A stretch of 64,000 nucleotides of DNA from Roseihalotalea indica (GCF_022458895.1 NZ_JAINFL010000004.1:434001-498000); one strand, 5' to 3'. Positions 53,234 through 61,346 are shown, counted from the first letter of the stretch. Notes: generated from the sequence alone by a model not told the origin. A program made the numbers and translations.

Positions 53234-53421
53234 TACTTTTTAATTCCTAGTTTCATCTTCACCACATTGCGCACAAAGGCATCCGATTTGAAAATCTTCT
53301 CCATTTTGATGATGCCCTCGGCTTGAAAGGTGGATACCATAGTTTCAAAAGCTTTTTTGACCTGACCCGCTTCCACCTGGTTTTTAGCTTTCAGTTTGAT
53401 ATTGAAGTTGTATTCTTCCAT
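53233..53421 (-). CDS. Small protein, phage-like module
   Basis: The 62-aa product is a strand followed by helices (NFNIKLKAKNQVEAGQVKKAF) and ends basic. It is locked between the annexin-like gene and the coiled-coil gene by one-base overlaps, so it is probably expressed. No family recognised. Confidence 0.55.
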   Translation of the reverse strand: MEEYNFNIKLKAKNQVEAGQVKKAFETMVSTFQAEGIIKMEKIFKSDAFVRNVVKMKLGIKK

Positions 53422-54317
53422 TATACTTGCTCATTTTGCTTTTCTTGATTGGGGGTCTTTTGAGCTTTTCTGATCTTGCTCATTTGATTGAGATAGTAGA
53501 TGACCTTGCTGATCATCGTTTCATCTTCCTTCACCTGCTCACCAAGCTGGCTGACCATCTGCACGACTTGCTCAAACTGCTCATCGTCAAAAAGCTCGCG
53601 GAAATACTCAGCGATGTTGAGTAGGTTTTGCTGCTCTTCAGACAGACTTGCTGCAGGGAGCAATTGCTTCACATCTTCCCCGCTCAGGCTTCCCAGAGTG
53701 CTGGCCAGTCCTTGCATTTCTTTAGGATACTTGGTGGCCAGCCCATTAATGGCACCCGGCAAAAGCACCTTGCCCAGTTCTACCAGGCTGAGTTTTTTGA
53801 CCAGTTCTTCAATTTCACCAGATTTTTCTTCCAGGGCTTCTTCGGACTTTTCCAGCTCCTTCTCCAACTTTTCTATGTCCTTGAGCAAACCGGCATTTTC
53901 TTTTTTTAAAGTATCAAAATCCCGCTTGAGCAATTCATCTTTTAATAACCCCTCTACCTGGTTGTGAATACCACTGAGGGATTCCTCTTTACTTCTGGAA
54001 ATTTCTTCCAGCTTTTGTTTGAGCTGCTCATTTTCTAATGAGAGCTTCTGCAATGTCAGCTTGTCTTCCAGTGATTTGGCGTAAGCAGACTTATCTTCTA
54101 CTGATTCAGCAGTAGTTTTTATATGACCCGGTTTTTCTTCCCCATTCTGGGTAGGGCTATCTCTCAGCACCTGCAGATGCTTCTGTGCTCCGCTTAATTT
54201 GTACTTCACATAAGCACTCTCATTCTCTAGTCCCAGTGCTTCCATTTCTTCGTACTGCTCATCGGTCAGTCGCACCGATCCGGGTTTTCGTATTCTATCA
54301 GCTTCCATATCACTCAT
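53421..54317 (-). CDS. Long coiled-coil protein
   Basis: The 298-aa protein has an N-terminal ribbon or HTH-like part (RKPGSVRLTDEQYEEMEALG), a long coiled-coil from about 80 to 185 with Glu/Lys/Leu heptads, and a helical C-terminal domain. No catalytic motif is seen. It could be a scaffold or fibre-like virion protein. It overlaps the next gene upstream by 4 bases. Confidence 0.65.
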   Translation of the reverse strand: MSDMEADRIRKPGSVRLTDEQYEEMEALGLENESAYVKYKLSGAQKHLQVLRDSPTQNGEEKPGHIKTTAESVEDKSAYAKSLEDKLTLQKLSLENEQLKQKLEEISRSKEESLSGIHNQVEGLLKDELLKRDFDTLKKENAGLLKDIEKLEKELEKSEEALEEKSGEIEELVKKLSLVELGKVLLPGAINGLATKYPKEMQGLASTLGSLSGEDVKQLLPAASLSEEQQNLLNIAEYFRELFDDEQFEQVVQMVSQLGEQVKEDETMISKVIYYLNQMSKIRKAQKTPNQEKQNEQV

Positions 54318-54622
54318 TTTAAGATAACCTGGATAAACTTTACTTTTCTGGGCACAGATGATTGGTTCAGGATTTCAATTCTGTCCGCATGCTCATGAAT
54401 GTTTTCCGAAAGCTTTGGGTTGTTGTAATCGTACTCGCCAAAGTCCGAGCTGATCCGGATACCGGATTCGGCTTCCAGCAAAATCCAGAGTTCGTTAAAG
54501 GCAGCCAGCCTGATTTCCTGCTGGGGCTCCAGGTTTAAATCCTGAAATACCAAGCGATAGATTTGAAAGCCTCTTTCCTGCACCCTTTGGGGAATGTATC
54601 GTATGGCTAATTCTTCAGTCAT
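54314..54622 (-). CDS. Unknown protein, phage-like module
   Basis: From the Met at 54622 the product is 102 aa, with a GFQIYRLVFQDLNLEP strand and an IEILNQSSVPRKVKFIQVIL C-terminus. It looks like a mixed alpha-beta protein. It overlaps the gene at 54615 by 8 bases and the coiled-coil gene by 4, so the frame is real. No family recognised. Confidence 0.6.
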   Translation of the reverse strand: MTEELAIRYIPQRVQERGFQIYRLVFQDLNLEPQQEIRLAAFNELWILLEAESGIRISSDFGEYDYNNPKLSENIHEHADRIEILNQSSVPRKVKFIQVILK

Positions 54623-54935
54623 TCTTAAGCACTTCAGGATTTTCATCAATCATCAACCAGAGCCTTACTTGATAAGGCCCGGAGGTATACCCGGCATCTT
54701 TAAATGCACCGGTCACATAATCTCCACTGATTTCTATATCCAAGGGATGAATGGGCAGATTCGGGATCGGCTCATTCAGTTCAATCTCATTGAAGTTGCA
54801 GTTGGTATCAAAGTTGAACAGGTAACGGTCCTGCTTCAAGCGGTCATGATCACGGAAAATGGAAGTGGGTTCTATCACTTCGGTTTTCATCTCAATGCCC
54901 CTGGGGCTAAATAGAGTTAATTCTCCCAGTATCAT
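54615..54935 (-). CDS. Beta-rich protein, phage-like module
   Basis: The 106-aa protein is mostly strand by composition (LTLFSPRG, RYLFNFDTNC, PLDIEISGDYV, PYQVRLWLMI). It starts 3 bases after the stop of the beta-rich 189-aa gene. A capsid or spike role is a guess from its neighbours. Confidence 0.6.
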   Translation of the reverse strand: MILGELTLFSPRGIEMKTEVIEPTSIFRDHDRLKQDRYLFNFDTNCNFNEIELNEPIPNLPIHPLDIEISGDYVTGAFKDAGYTSGPYQVRLWLMIDENPEVLKND

Positions 54936-54938
54936 CGC

Positions 54939-55508
54939 TTAGTAATCATCTTCTTCATCGTCATTGATGCCACCATCACCATAATTCTCAGGTGCGGGAT
55001 GCACTTCCAGTTTTACCATGCCCAATCCGGCATACTTGCTTTCCCATACCCAATAGTCTTCCTTAAAATCCGTCCAGAAATCTCTGATTTCAACTGTTAC
55101 AGGATCCTTGAATTTATCCTTCTGATCGTTCAATTTAAGTTCGGCCATTTCCAGTCGCTTAGGTTGGGCGTAATACAGCTTTTCACCTTCCTTTACTTCA
55201 ATTCGGTACACCACCGGCTGGCTTCCGATCAGGTCATCCCGCAAACCGCAGACCAACGCCTGATTGATGTAGGTATCCTGGGCACTGCCGACATATACCC
55301 GGTTATGGTGTATTTTCTGATCCGGGGCACCGTGGGTAATGATAACTCCCACTACCTTACAACTGCTATGCGGCACTTTCTCTTTGAAGGTCTTATACTG
55401 CCCATTTTCGGTAATGGAAAATTCCACCGGCACAAAATGCCTTTTGATCAACAGCTTTTCTGCTGCTTCTCCTTCCAATGTCATTTGCTGGATCACTTTT
55501 CTGATCAT
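54939..55508 (-). CDS. Beta-rich protein, candidate virion protein
   Basis: The 189-aa product alternates short strands and turns (CKVVGVIITHGAP, HHNRVYVGSAQDT, YRIEVKEGEKLYYAQP, GLGMVKLEVHPAP) and ends in an acidic tail. It resembles a beta-sandwich rather than an enzyme. It overlaps the 130-aa gene by 4 bases. With the 130- and 208-aa proteins it forms a trio that could be jelly-roll structural proteins; this needs structure prediction. Confidence 0.6.
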   Translation of the reverse strand: MIRKVIQQMTLEGEAAEKLLIKRHFVPVEFSITENGQYKTFKEKVPHSSCKVVGVIITHGAPDQKIHHNRVYVGSAQDTYINQALVCGLRDDLIGSQPVVYRIEVKEGEKLYYAQPKRLEMAELKLNDQKDKFKDPVTVEIRDFWTDFKEDYWVWESKYAGLGMVKLEVHPAPENYGDGGINDDEEDDY

Positions 55509-55897
55509 ATTTCCTCCTCCAATAAAAGCACCACCGACACCTGATAGCCATTGCCCAATACCGCCCGCTCATGATCTTTGTCCTCATAGCGCACTTTAAC
55601 CGACAAATCCCCAGGCTGCACTTCACCCAAATCAAAAAACCGCTCCCGAGGTGCCACACTGATGCTGGAGATCAGGATCTTGCTGTCAAAGCCTTCCGGG
55701 AAAAGCTCATCGCCTCCAATTTCAATGCGCTGACTGCCCCGATAGTACAACTTATTGGGAAAGTCAGAGGTAAGTTGCAGGCCCTTGACAAAAGCAGTCT
55801 TCTTAGGCAGCTCCCACTTCACCGGGGTGTAGGGCTTATTGGCCTCATCAATATGAAAAGTGAAGGTTTTTCGTACTTCTCTTGTCTTATTTTCCAT
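55505..55897 (-). CDS. Beta-rich protein, candidate virion protein
   Basis: The 130-aa product is beta-rich (FTFHIDEANKP, FVKGLQLTSDFPNKLYYRG, LSVKVRYEDKDHE, YQVSVVLLLEEE), with no enzyme motif or signal. It fits a single beta-sandwich domain and is coupled by a 4-base overlap to the 189-aa gene. Structural role inferred. Confidence 0.6.
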   Translation of the reverse strand: MENKTREVRKTFTFHIDEANKPYTPVKWELPKKTAFVKGLQLTSDFPNKLYYRGSQRIEIGGDELFPEGFDSKILISSISVAPRERFFDLGEVQPGDLSVKVRYEDKDHERAVLGNGYQVSVVLLLEEEI

Positions 55898-55908
55898 GAA
55901 TAATTTGA

Positions 55909-56535
55909 TTATGCTGGAACCGTGGAAGTACCAGCTAATACGACTTTAATAAGTGTTTTTTCCGGGGCATCCTCTCCTAATTCTATTGTAAACTCAAACT
56001 CTTCATCATCTCTAACAAACCTTGGGTTTTCCAGGATGTAAGTTCCTAGGTTTACCTGAAAATTGTTATCTGTAATGAACTCCTGCATAGGTCTTTCATC
56101 AATAATAATCTTCTTATTGGCCATGAAGGTGAATACTCCATTTTGAAGGCCCGCTACTTTTTTGATAGAATCAAAATTGGCCATTTTTAGAACTTTCTTA
56201 AGTTCAAGTTCACTATCAGGCAAGTCGCCTTCGAAGATTACTGCCAGTAATATGATCCTGTTACAAAGGAACAGCCGATCTTTCGGCAACTTAGTTTGAG
56301 TAACATTAGTGATTCCAATTTCTTTGGAATCCTGGGTTTCAAACATATTAATATTGGCCTTTCCTCCTGCTTTCTTTATTGAGTAGTAAGAAGCATCTGC
56401 CAACATCAACCGTCCTTCTTTGATCCCTTCGGCCACTTTCACCATAGCTGGGTCAAACTTTTTACCCTGCTCTCTCAAAGAAAGGTGGGCATTAACGATT
56501 TCGAGAAACTGTTCTCTTGAATTTTTCCGTACCAT
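55909..56535 (-). CDS. Candidate capsid-like protein
   Basis: The 208-aa protein has a helical N-terminus (residues 1-70) and then a strand-rich region with LFLCNRIILLAVIFEG, VFTFMANKKIIIDERPM, NNFQVNLGTYILENPRF, FEFTIELGE and IKVVLAGT. This profile is what one expects of a single jelly-roll capsid protein of tailless phages, but I recognise no named family. It lies in a separate slot with about 110 bases to the next gene upstream, suggesting its own promoter, as for a major structural gene. Confidence 0.55.
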   Translation of the reverse strand: MVRKNSREQFLEIVNAHLSLREQGKKFDPAMVKVAEGIKEGRLMLADASYYSIKKAGGKANINMFETQDSKEIGITNVTQTKLPKDRLFLCNRIILLAVIFEGDLPDSELELKKVLKMANFDSIKKVAGLQNGVFTFMANKKIIIDERPMQEFITDNNFQVNLGTYILENPRFVRDDEEFEFTIELGEDAPEKTLIKVVLAGTSTVPA

Positions 56536-56644
56536 GTTATAGATGTTAGAATTTAGATAATTAATCAGGTGTTAGAGGACTGAAAGCCTACTTTGAAGCC
56601 AATTCAGTCTTTTGGAATTTGCTTTTTGCAATTTGGAATTTCAC

Positions 56645-57238
56645 TTATGCTACTGCATTGATTTCTAGTGCATCTGCCCCCTTCAATTCTGCAATATCAG
56701 GATTGCCTAACTCACCAAGTCCTCCCACTGAATCAACGCCTTGAAGCTCGGGTTGCCCGATCAAGTTATCCGCATTACCATCTTCCAGTTGGCGGATGAT
56801 GTCATCCACTTCTGAAGTATCGAAGTTGCCGATATCACCAATATCCCCGTTAAGCATGAGTATTTCACCGTCCTCCAAACCATTAAGGCCAAGCTTTTCA
56901 CTCAGTGAAGGAGACAATTTGTCCAGGTATACTTTCTTGCCCAGGGCCTTCAGTGAGGATAACGCCCTATTTTTGGCGTTGGCTACTTCATCCTGAAAGC
57001 CATCCATTCCAGAAACGTTTTCTTCATTTCGCTGGACAAAGCCATTTGAAGCCACCATACCCACTCCGGCTGAAGTCAACCAATCATACTGGTACCAGGC
57101 ACCACCAAAGATGGTAGCGGCCCCGATCCATAGCGAATGTCGTCCGACTGCTGACCCGGCTACCATGCCCACTAGCCCTGAACCGAGATTCTTACCTGTT
57201 TCAATCAGGCTATTTTTAATTAAAACTTTCTTTTCCAT
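56645..57238 (-). CDS. Membrane-associated protein, phage-like module
   Basis: The 197-aa product has glycine-rich hydrophobic segments (GSGLVGMVAGSAVG and LWIGAATIFGGAWYQYDWLTSAGVGMV) and a long acidic tail with repeated GD/GI steps (LNGDIGDIGNFDTSEV). The pattern suggests a small virion membrane protein. The tail motif resembles the start of the 476-aa protein, hinting at shared origin or assembly signals. Confidence 0.6.
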   Translation of the reverse strand: MEKKVLIKNSLIETGKNLGSGLVGMVAGSAVGRHSLWIGAATIFGGAWYQYDWLTSAGVGMVASNGFVQRNEENVSGMDGFQDEVANAKNRALSSLKALGKKVYLDKLSPSLSEKLGLNGLEDGEILMLNGDIGDIGNFDTSEVDDIIRQLEDGNADNLIGQPELQGVDSVGGLGELGNPDIAELKGADALEINAVA

Positions 57239-57266
57239 GATGATATCTTTAAGTTGTTAATTCAAG

Positions 57267-58697
57267 TTACAGAAGCGCAGTAGGTACCAGCCTCTTGGAT
57301 TTCTTGCGGGCGCTTTTCTTTTTAGTCTTTGTCTTGCCAGTACTTTTAAAGCGTCCTTTGGCATCTCTTGGGATTCCATCTACTGATTTTGACCTTCCCT
57401 TGTTCGTCCTTGTGGATTGCTTCACCACATAATAGATACCTCCTCCGGCTACCAGAACCCCTGCCCCGATAAGCAAGGGTGTTTTGTTCTTTTGAAAGAA
57501 CCCATTCTTTTCTTCCGGTTTGTCCGTGGTTTGTACTTCAGTGGAAGGTGCCGGTGCTCGTCTGACTAAGGCCGTAGTGGTTGGGGTCGTACTGGGCATT
57601 GAGGTGATTTTAGTGGTCACAGGGGACAGTGTAGCTGTGGCTGGCCTTCGTACCAGCGAAGTGGTAGGCTGGCTAAACCTAACCAGCGGCTTGGGAATAG
57701 GCTGCGGTGGCTTCACCGGAGTGGCTCCACCCCCAGGTTTAGTGGGAGTAGGCACAAAGGATTTAGCCTTACTTACGAGGTTCTTTACATCAGACTGTGT
57801 CTTCTTGGCCTTATCAAACACCCCGGTAATCTTGCTCAGCAAAGCGGAGATGGAAGCCACCGCCCCGGAAGCAGCCGCTACAGCTGTCCCCGTCACCACT
57901 ACACCCAGGCCTTCCACTTCCATGCCGTCATTCAGTAATTGCTCCACCTCATCGGCATCGGCCTCTACAATCATCTTTTCAAAGGGATCCACATAATCAT
58001 CTACCTCAGATAACGGACTTCCTAACTCAAAACCATTCAATGGCACTGATTTATCGGTATTTCCTTTTCCTGTAAGTATAGCTTTTTTGAGGTTCTCTTT
58101 TTTACCACCAGCCAACTCATAAATCTTATCGGCTTTCTTGATAGCCTCTTTCAGCTTGACAAACCCACTCATGCTCATGCCCCGCTTTCGGGCTTCGGAA
58201 TCACTGAGATAGCCGAAACGCAATCGTTCTGCTACTTTCATCAGGTTGGTTTTCATGGCCAGTAAAAAGCCGTTCCTCAGTAATATGGTAGCCGGGTTCA
58301 GATAACGGTTCACTGTTTTCACGACTGGTGTGATCACGTTCTTGGCTGTAAACTTGGCGGCATTGGATACACCTTTGGCTACCGGTTTGATTACTTTTTT
58401 ACCGACAAACTTGGCGGCATTCTTTAAACCCCGGCCAATCTTTTTTAAGAAACCCAGTTCGCCTAATCCATCTATTACATAAAGGTTCTCTTCCGCATCT
58501 GCATACATGATCACATTGCCGTCTTCGTCCTGTATCTCGTAAGCGATATCGGGGCTTTGAACATAGCCGAGCGCTTCCAGGGCTTCAATCTGCTGGCCGC
58601 TCATTTCTCCCTCTTCAAGGGTTTCAAAATCTATGTCCTGGATGTCTACATTATCCAGTCCTGAAGCTGTAAATCCATCTAATCTATGCAGTTCCAT
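57267..58697 (-). CDS. Large amphipathic, Lys/Ala-rich protein
   Basis: The 476-aa protein starts with an acidic region (1-70), a basic amphipathic region (80-135, with repeated KNAAKFVGKK / SNAAKFTAKN units), a helical centre, a Pro/Thr-rich linker (330-400) and one C-terminal membrane helix (TPLLIGAGVLVAGGGIYYVV) followed by a basic tail. The amphipathic repeats would bind membranes. It may be a membrane-tubulating or DNA-delivery protein of a membrane-containing virion; inferred. Confidence 0.65.
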   Translation of the reverse strand: MELHRLDGFTASGLDNVDIQDIDFETLEEGEMSGQQIEALEALGYVQSPDIAYEIQDEDGNVIMYADAEENLYVIDGLGELGFLKKIGRGLKNAAKFVGKKVIKPVAKGVSNAAKFTAKNVITPVVKTVNRYLNPATILLRNGFLLAMKTNLMKVAERLRFGYLSDSEARKRGMSMSGFVKLKEAIKKADKIYELAGGKKENLKKAILTGKGNTDKSVPLNGFELGSPLSEVDDYVDPFEKMIVEADADEVEQLLNDGMEVEGLGVVVTGTAVAAASGAVASISALLSKITGVFDKAKKTQSDVKNLVSKAKSFVPTPTKPGGGATPVKPPQPIPKPLVRFSQPTTSLVRRPATATLSPVTTKITSMPSTTPTTTALVRRAPAPSTEVQTTDKPEEKNGFFQKNKTPLLIGAGVLVAGGGIYYVVKQSTRTNKGRSKSVDGIPRDAKGRFKSTGKTKTKKKSARKKSKRLVPTALL

Positions 58698-58703
58698 AAT
58701 TCA

Positions 58704-59627
58704 TCAAGTTAAAATTTCAGTTAGTTTATAAGCGCCTAAGCCTATTCCTAAAGCCAGAAATATTTTTCCCGTGAGTCCCAGGCCTATTATCTTGCCTTTG
58801 GCTCTCGGTGCAGTTTGTTTTTCCAATGCAAGTGCCACCTCTACCTTCGGCTGAGCTTGTGTTAGCTGCAACACCGGCTGGGATGAGATTTTCTGTTCAG
58901 GCACCTTTCGGAGGGTTAGCATATCAGGTGTTGTCATCTGGTTTTGCTTATGACCAAGCTTCCTAATTTGCCGAAGCGGTAGCCTCGGTTGCTTTAAGTT
59001 ATAGATACCTAATCCATCGATGAGCAAGTCGGCTGAGTCTACACCACTGACTTCCCGGATGCCGTTGATCTCGCCCACAGGTTTTCGGTCGTCTATATCA
59101 AAATCCCGGGCTTCCGAATACGGTACTTCATAGTTGAACTGGTCAGTAACACAGTCCAGCGTGAAGTAACCAGTCTCATTTGGTACAATGGGATAGATAT
59201 GCTGGAAATAGGGCTTGCTTCCGTATTTGGTGATTCGTACTTTATGCGGGATGTCCAAGTTGGTAAGTATGCTGGAAATAAAAACCGAATAGCAGTCACA
59301 ATCCACGCCTGTTTTGCGGTCTGCCCAGGTGCGGGATGGTCGCCTGACCTGTTCTACCCCGGCTTTGTCCCTGGCATACTGAATGTGGTTGTAGACAAAA
59401 TCCCAAATGTTCTCGCAGGTATCTTGTAGCGTTTTACCTTTCAGGGTTTTAGCCAAAAGGGCTGTATCTCCCTTCGTATCCCTTACGACCTGTTTGATCA
59501 GGTTGATGGTGTGGTGTAGCTGCGCCTTGCCTTCGGGACGGATTACCTTGTCCTGACCACTACTTTTAGGAAAAAGCTTGTCAAACGCATGGCCTGGGGC
59601 GATATGTCGTTTCTTCAAGGCTTGCAT
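58704..59627 (-). CDS. Transglutaminase-like cysteine peptidase, membrane-anchored
   Basis: The 307-aa protein has a transglutaminase-like core with TGVDCDCYSVFISS near 110-123 (catalytic Cys), FQHIYPIVP near 146-154 (His) and FTLDCVTDQF near 160-169 (Asp), and a C-terminal membrane helix (IFLALGIGLGAYKL). It could cleave or crosslink proteins or peptidoglycan peptides during virion maturation or entry. Its start overlaps the upstream stop by one base (TGATG). Confidence 0.8.
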   Translation of the reverse strand: MQALKKRHIAPGHAFDKLFPKSSGQDKVIRPEGKAQLHHTINLIKQVVRDTKGDTALLAKTLKGKTLQDTCENIWDFVYNHIQYARDKAGVEQVRRPSRTWADRKTGVDCDCYSVFISSILTNLDIPHKVRITKYGSKPYFQHIYPIVPNETGYFTLDCVTDQFNYEVPYSEARDFDIDDRKPVGEINGIREVSGVDSADLLIDGLGIYNLKQPRLPLRQIRKLGHKQNQMTTPDMLTLRKVPEQKISSQPVLQLTQAQPKVEVALALEKQTAPRAKGKIIGLGLTGKIFLALGIGLGAYKLTEILT

Positions 59628-60088
59628 CAGATGGCGAGTTTGAGGGTTTCTTGCTGCTGGTATGGGATACCGTTGACTTTTGTGGTCACCGTGGAGACCA
59701 CATCCAGCACGGCTTTTTGTCCACTGCGGATTTTTTGTACGAGTTCAGTGCCTAAGACCTGGATGAGCGAGAGCCACCCAGCTGACTGAATGGTGATATT
59801 GAAGGACTCTTCTCCATTGGCAGGTAGTTGAATGGTTTCATCCTTGACCTGAGACGAACCGAGAGAGGCATCTTTATAAGTAAGATTGACAAAAGGATAC
59901 TGAATGGAAAGGTTGATCGGGTTGGGATTTTGCAAACGGACGTTTGCCTTAAGCTCAATGCCCGACAGGCTGACCTTGTTGACCTGCAGGGATGTTCTGG
60001 TCACAATGGTCTTAGAGGCTTGATTGAGCCTGAGTAAATACCGGCCTGCGAAAAAAGCGGCCGCTCCACCTACTATCCATTTAAGCAT
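59627..60088 (-). CDS. LEA14-like (LEA type 2) protein
   Basis: The 153-aa product has an N-terminal membrane segment (WIVGGAAAFFAGRYLL) and an LEA type 2 beta-sandwich with NVRLQNPNPINLSIQYPFVNL near 49-69, the family hallmark of Asn-Pro pairs, and an INGTKVNG-type strand near the end. It is the first gene of the phage-like module. LEA14-like folds are fibronectin-like and often accompany envelope structures. Confidence 0.82.
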   Translation of the reverse strand: MLKWIVGGAAAFFAGRYLLRLNQASKTIVTRTSLQVNKVSLSGIELKANVRLQNPNPINLSIQYPFVNLTYKDASLGSSQVKDETIQLPANGEESFNITIQSAGWLSLIQVLGTELVQKIRSGQKAVLDVVSTVTTKVNGIPYQQQETLKLAI

Positions 60089-60273
60089 TTGAGTTACTTT
60101 TTTTACCCAAATGAATATTTGTTTTCTATGCAGTCCAAATGGGTCTGGGATAGCCTGTTTTGGTCAGGGAATAATGTGGAATAAAGTGTATTTTACCGGT
60201 TCTAAAGGTTGTTTTCTGTGATATCACTAAAACCTTGGAGTTTAAATATTTAATCACCCTAAATGGTCTTAAA

Positions 60274-60459
60274 ATGATCGAAGAAAATTTGAACATGAAG
60301 TTTATGAGCAAAGGAGATCTTGCTAAAAAACTTAATGTAAGTTCAGAAACACTAAGGTTAAAAATGAAAGAAATCAAGGGGCTGGATACTAGTAGGAGAA
60401 AGCTATTGTACCCCTGGGAGGTGAAATTGATTTATCTTCATTTTGGTTATGGGAAGTAG
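60274..60459 (+). CDS. Small helix-turn-helix protein
   Basis: From the ATG at 60274 the 61-aa product reads MSKGDLAKKLNVSSETLRLK near 10-29, a clear helix-turn-helix, and ends EVKLIYLHFGYG, like the DUF4248-type protein at 48882. It is divergent from the module starting at 60088 and is well placed to control it. TTG at 60235 would add 13 residues. Confidence 0.7.
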   Translation: MIEENLNMKFMSKGDLAKKLNVSSETLRLKMKEIKGLDTSRRKLLYPWEVKLIYLHFGYGK

Positions 60460-60590
60460 TTTTTCTCGTCATAAGGTGGTTTTCCAAGGAGGGTTTATTT
60501 TGACGATTATATAGGTACTTTTAGTGCGTACACAATATATTTTTTAATCCACTACTTGAACTGGTTTATTTTTATCACGAAATTCGTACT

Positions 60591-60812
60591 ATGAGTACCC
60601 ATAAAGAATCTAAAATAAACCAACTACCACAACTACAGCCACCTGGCGTTGTACTATTAGCCTCTTGGTTAACCGAAAAAGGATACAGCCTTGATTTGCA
60701 GAAGCGATACCGCAAAAGCAACTGGCTGGAATCCATAGGTTCCGGGGCTATGAAATGTAGCGGACAAGGAGCAACCAGGAAAAATTCTAAACTTCGCACG
60801 AACTTTAAGTAG
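60591..60812 (+). pseudogene. AbiEi antitoxin N-terminal fragment
   Basis: The first 54 residues (MSTHKESKINQLPQLQPPG, ASWLTEKGYSLDLQKRYRKS, NWLESIGSGAM) match the N-terminal domain of AbiEi-type antitoxins; then the frame reads unrelated residues and stops at 60812, so the rest of the gene has been lost. ACGAA-A-TTCGT, a palindrome, lies at 60577-60587 just upstream. No toxin gene follows. It marks a recombination scar at the right side of the element. Confidence 0.78.
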
Positions 60813-60833
60813 GATATATTTGTCCTACTTAAA
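60804..60833. promoter_or_regulatory. Rrf2 operator (perfect palindrome)
   Basis: TTTAAGTAGGA (60804-60814) and TCCTACTTAAA (60823-60833) are perfect 11-base inverted repeats with an 8-base spacer, 33 bases before the Rrf2 start codon. Confidence 0.85.
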
Positions 60834-60849
60834 AAACCTTATACCTTTG
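60819..60849 (+). promoter_or_regulatory. Promoter of the Rrf2 gene
   Basis: TTTG at 60819-60822 and TACCTTTG at 60842-60849 are spaced by 19 bases, matching the Bacteroidota promoter. The first element is inside the operator palindrome, so bound regulator would block RNA polymerase. Confidence 0.8.
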
Positions 60850-60865
60850 CGAGAAATCTAACAGT

Positions 60866-61300
60866 ATGTTTTCAAAAGCATGTGAATACGCCATCCGGGC
60901 GACTATCTACGTGGCTGTCCAGTCTCTTAAAGGAGAACGGGCCAGCCTCAAATCAATTGCTAAAGAGATTGGTTCACCTGTGGCATTTACAGCTAAGATC
61001 ATGCAGCAGTTGGTCAGAAGCAATATCATGTATTCCGTTATGGGTCCAACTGGTGGATTTCAAATGGACAAAGGCCGGATTGACGAAGTAAAACTCAGTG
61101 AAGTTGTAAAAGCCATAGACGGAGATGCCATTTACCGCGGCTGTGGTTTGGGATTGAAAGAATGCGATGCTTCCCGCCCGTGCCCAGTACATGACAAGTT
61201 TGCTAAAATTCGTGATGATTTGCAGGAAATGCTGGAAGGTACCAGCATTTACGAACTGGCAACCGGCCTGGAAGTAGGCTTAACATTTTTAAAGCGATAA
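60866..61300 (+). CDS. Rrf2 family Fe-S transcription regulator
   Basis: The 144-aa protein has the Rrf2 winged helix (MFSKACEYAIRATIYVA, then VAFTAKIMQQLVRS and GPTGGFQ) and three cysteines in CGLGLKECDASRPCPVH near 92-108, the place where NsrR/IscR-type members hold an iron-sulfur cluster. It probably senses nitric oxide, oxygen or redox state. It is followed by ccoN, and the same palindrome geometry occurs before both genes, so it most likely controls itself and the oxidase operon. Confidence 0.93.
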   Translation: MFSKACEYAIRATIYVAVQSLKGERASLKSIAKEIGSPVAFTAKIMQQLVRSNIMYSVMGPTGGFQMDKGRIDEVKLSEVVKAIDGDAIYRGCGLGLKECDASRPCPVHDKFAKIRDDLQEMLEGTSIYELATGLEVGLTFLKR

Positions 61301-61313
61301 AAAAATTTAATAA

Positions 61314-61339
61314 TAAGTAGGATAAAAAGGTCTTAAATT
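61314..61339. promoter_or_regulatory. Imperfect Rrf2 operator upstream of ccoN
   Basis: TAAGTAGGA (61314-61322) repeats one arm of the operator at 60804; after the same 8-base spacer the opposite arm is only partly kept (TCTTAAAT from 61331). It lies 8-33 bases before the ccoN start. Confidence 0.6.
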
Positions 61340-61346
61340 CTTATAT

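Larger units (their letters stand above)
35490..60560. mobile_element. Accessory element, phage-like with defence cargo (limits approximate)
   Basis: Between the tRNA-Met locus and the Rrf2 gene lie about 25 kb of mostly minus-strand, closely overlapping, largely unknown genes including lysis-type enzymes, DNA methyltransferases, a short Argonaute system and an AbiE system. Host genes stop at START-like/LptF on the left and resume with Rrf2/ccoN on the right. The left end abuts a tRNA, and a truncated tRNA copy lies beyond it; I found no matching repeat at the right end. No integrase, transposase, terminase, portal or tail gene is seen. Ends and class are inferred. Confidence 0.65.

Noticed and set aside
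35490..60560. Conventional tailed prophage
   Set aside because: No terminase, portal, major tail, tape-measure or integrase gene could be seen on either strand.
60089..60600. Second copy of the tRNA 3' end as a right attachment site
   Set aside because: I searched by eye for the T-arm/acceptor sequence and found none, so the right end is left open.
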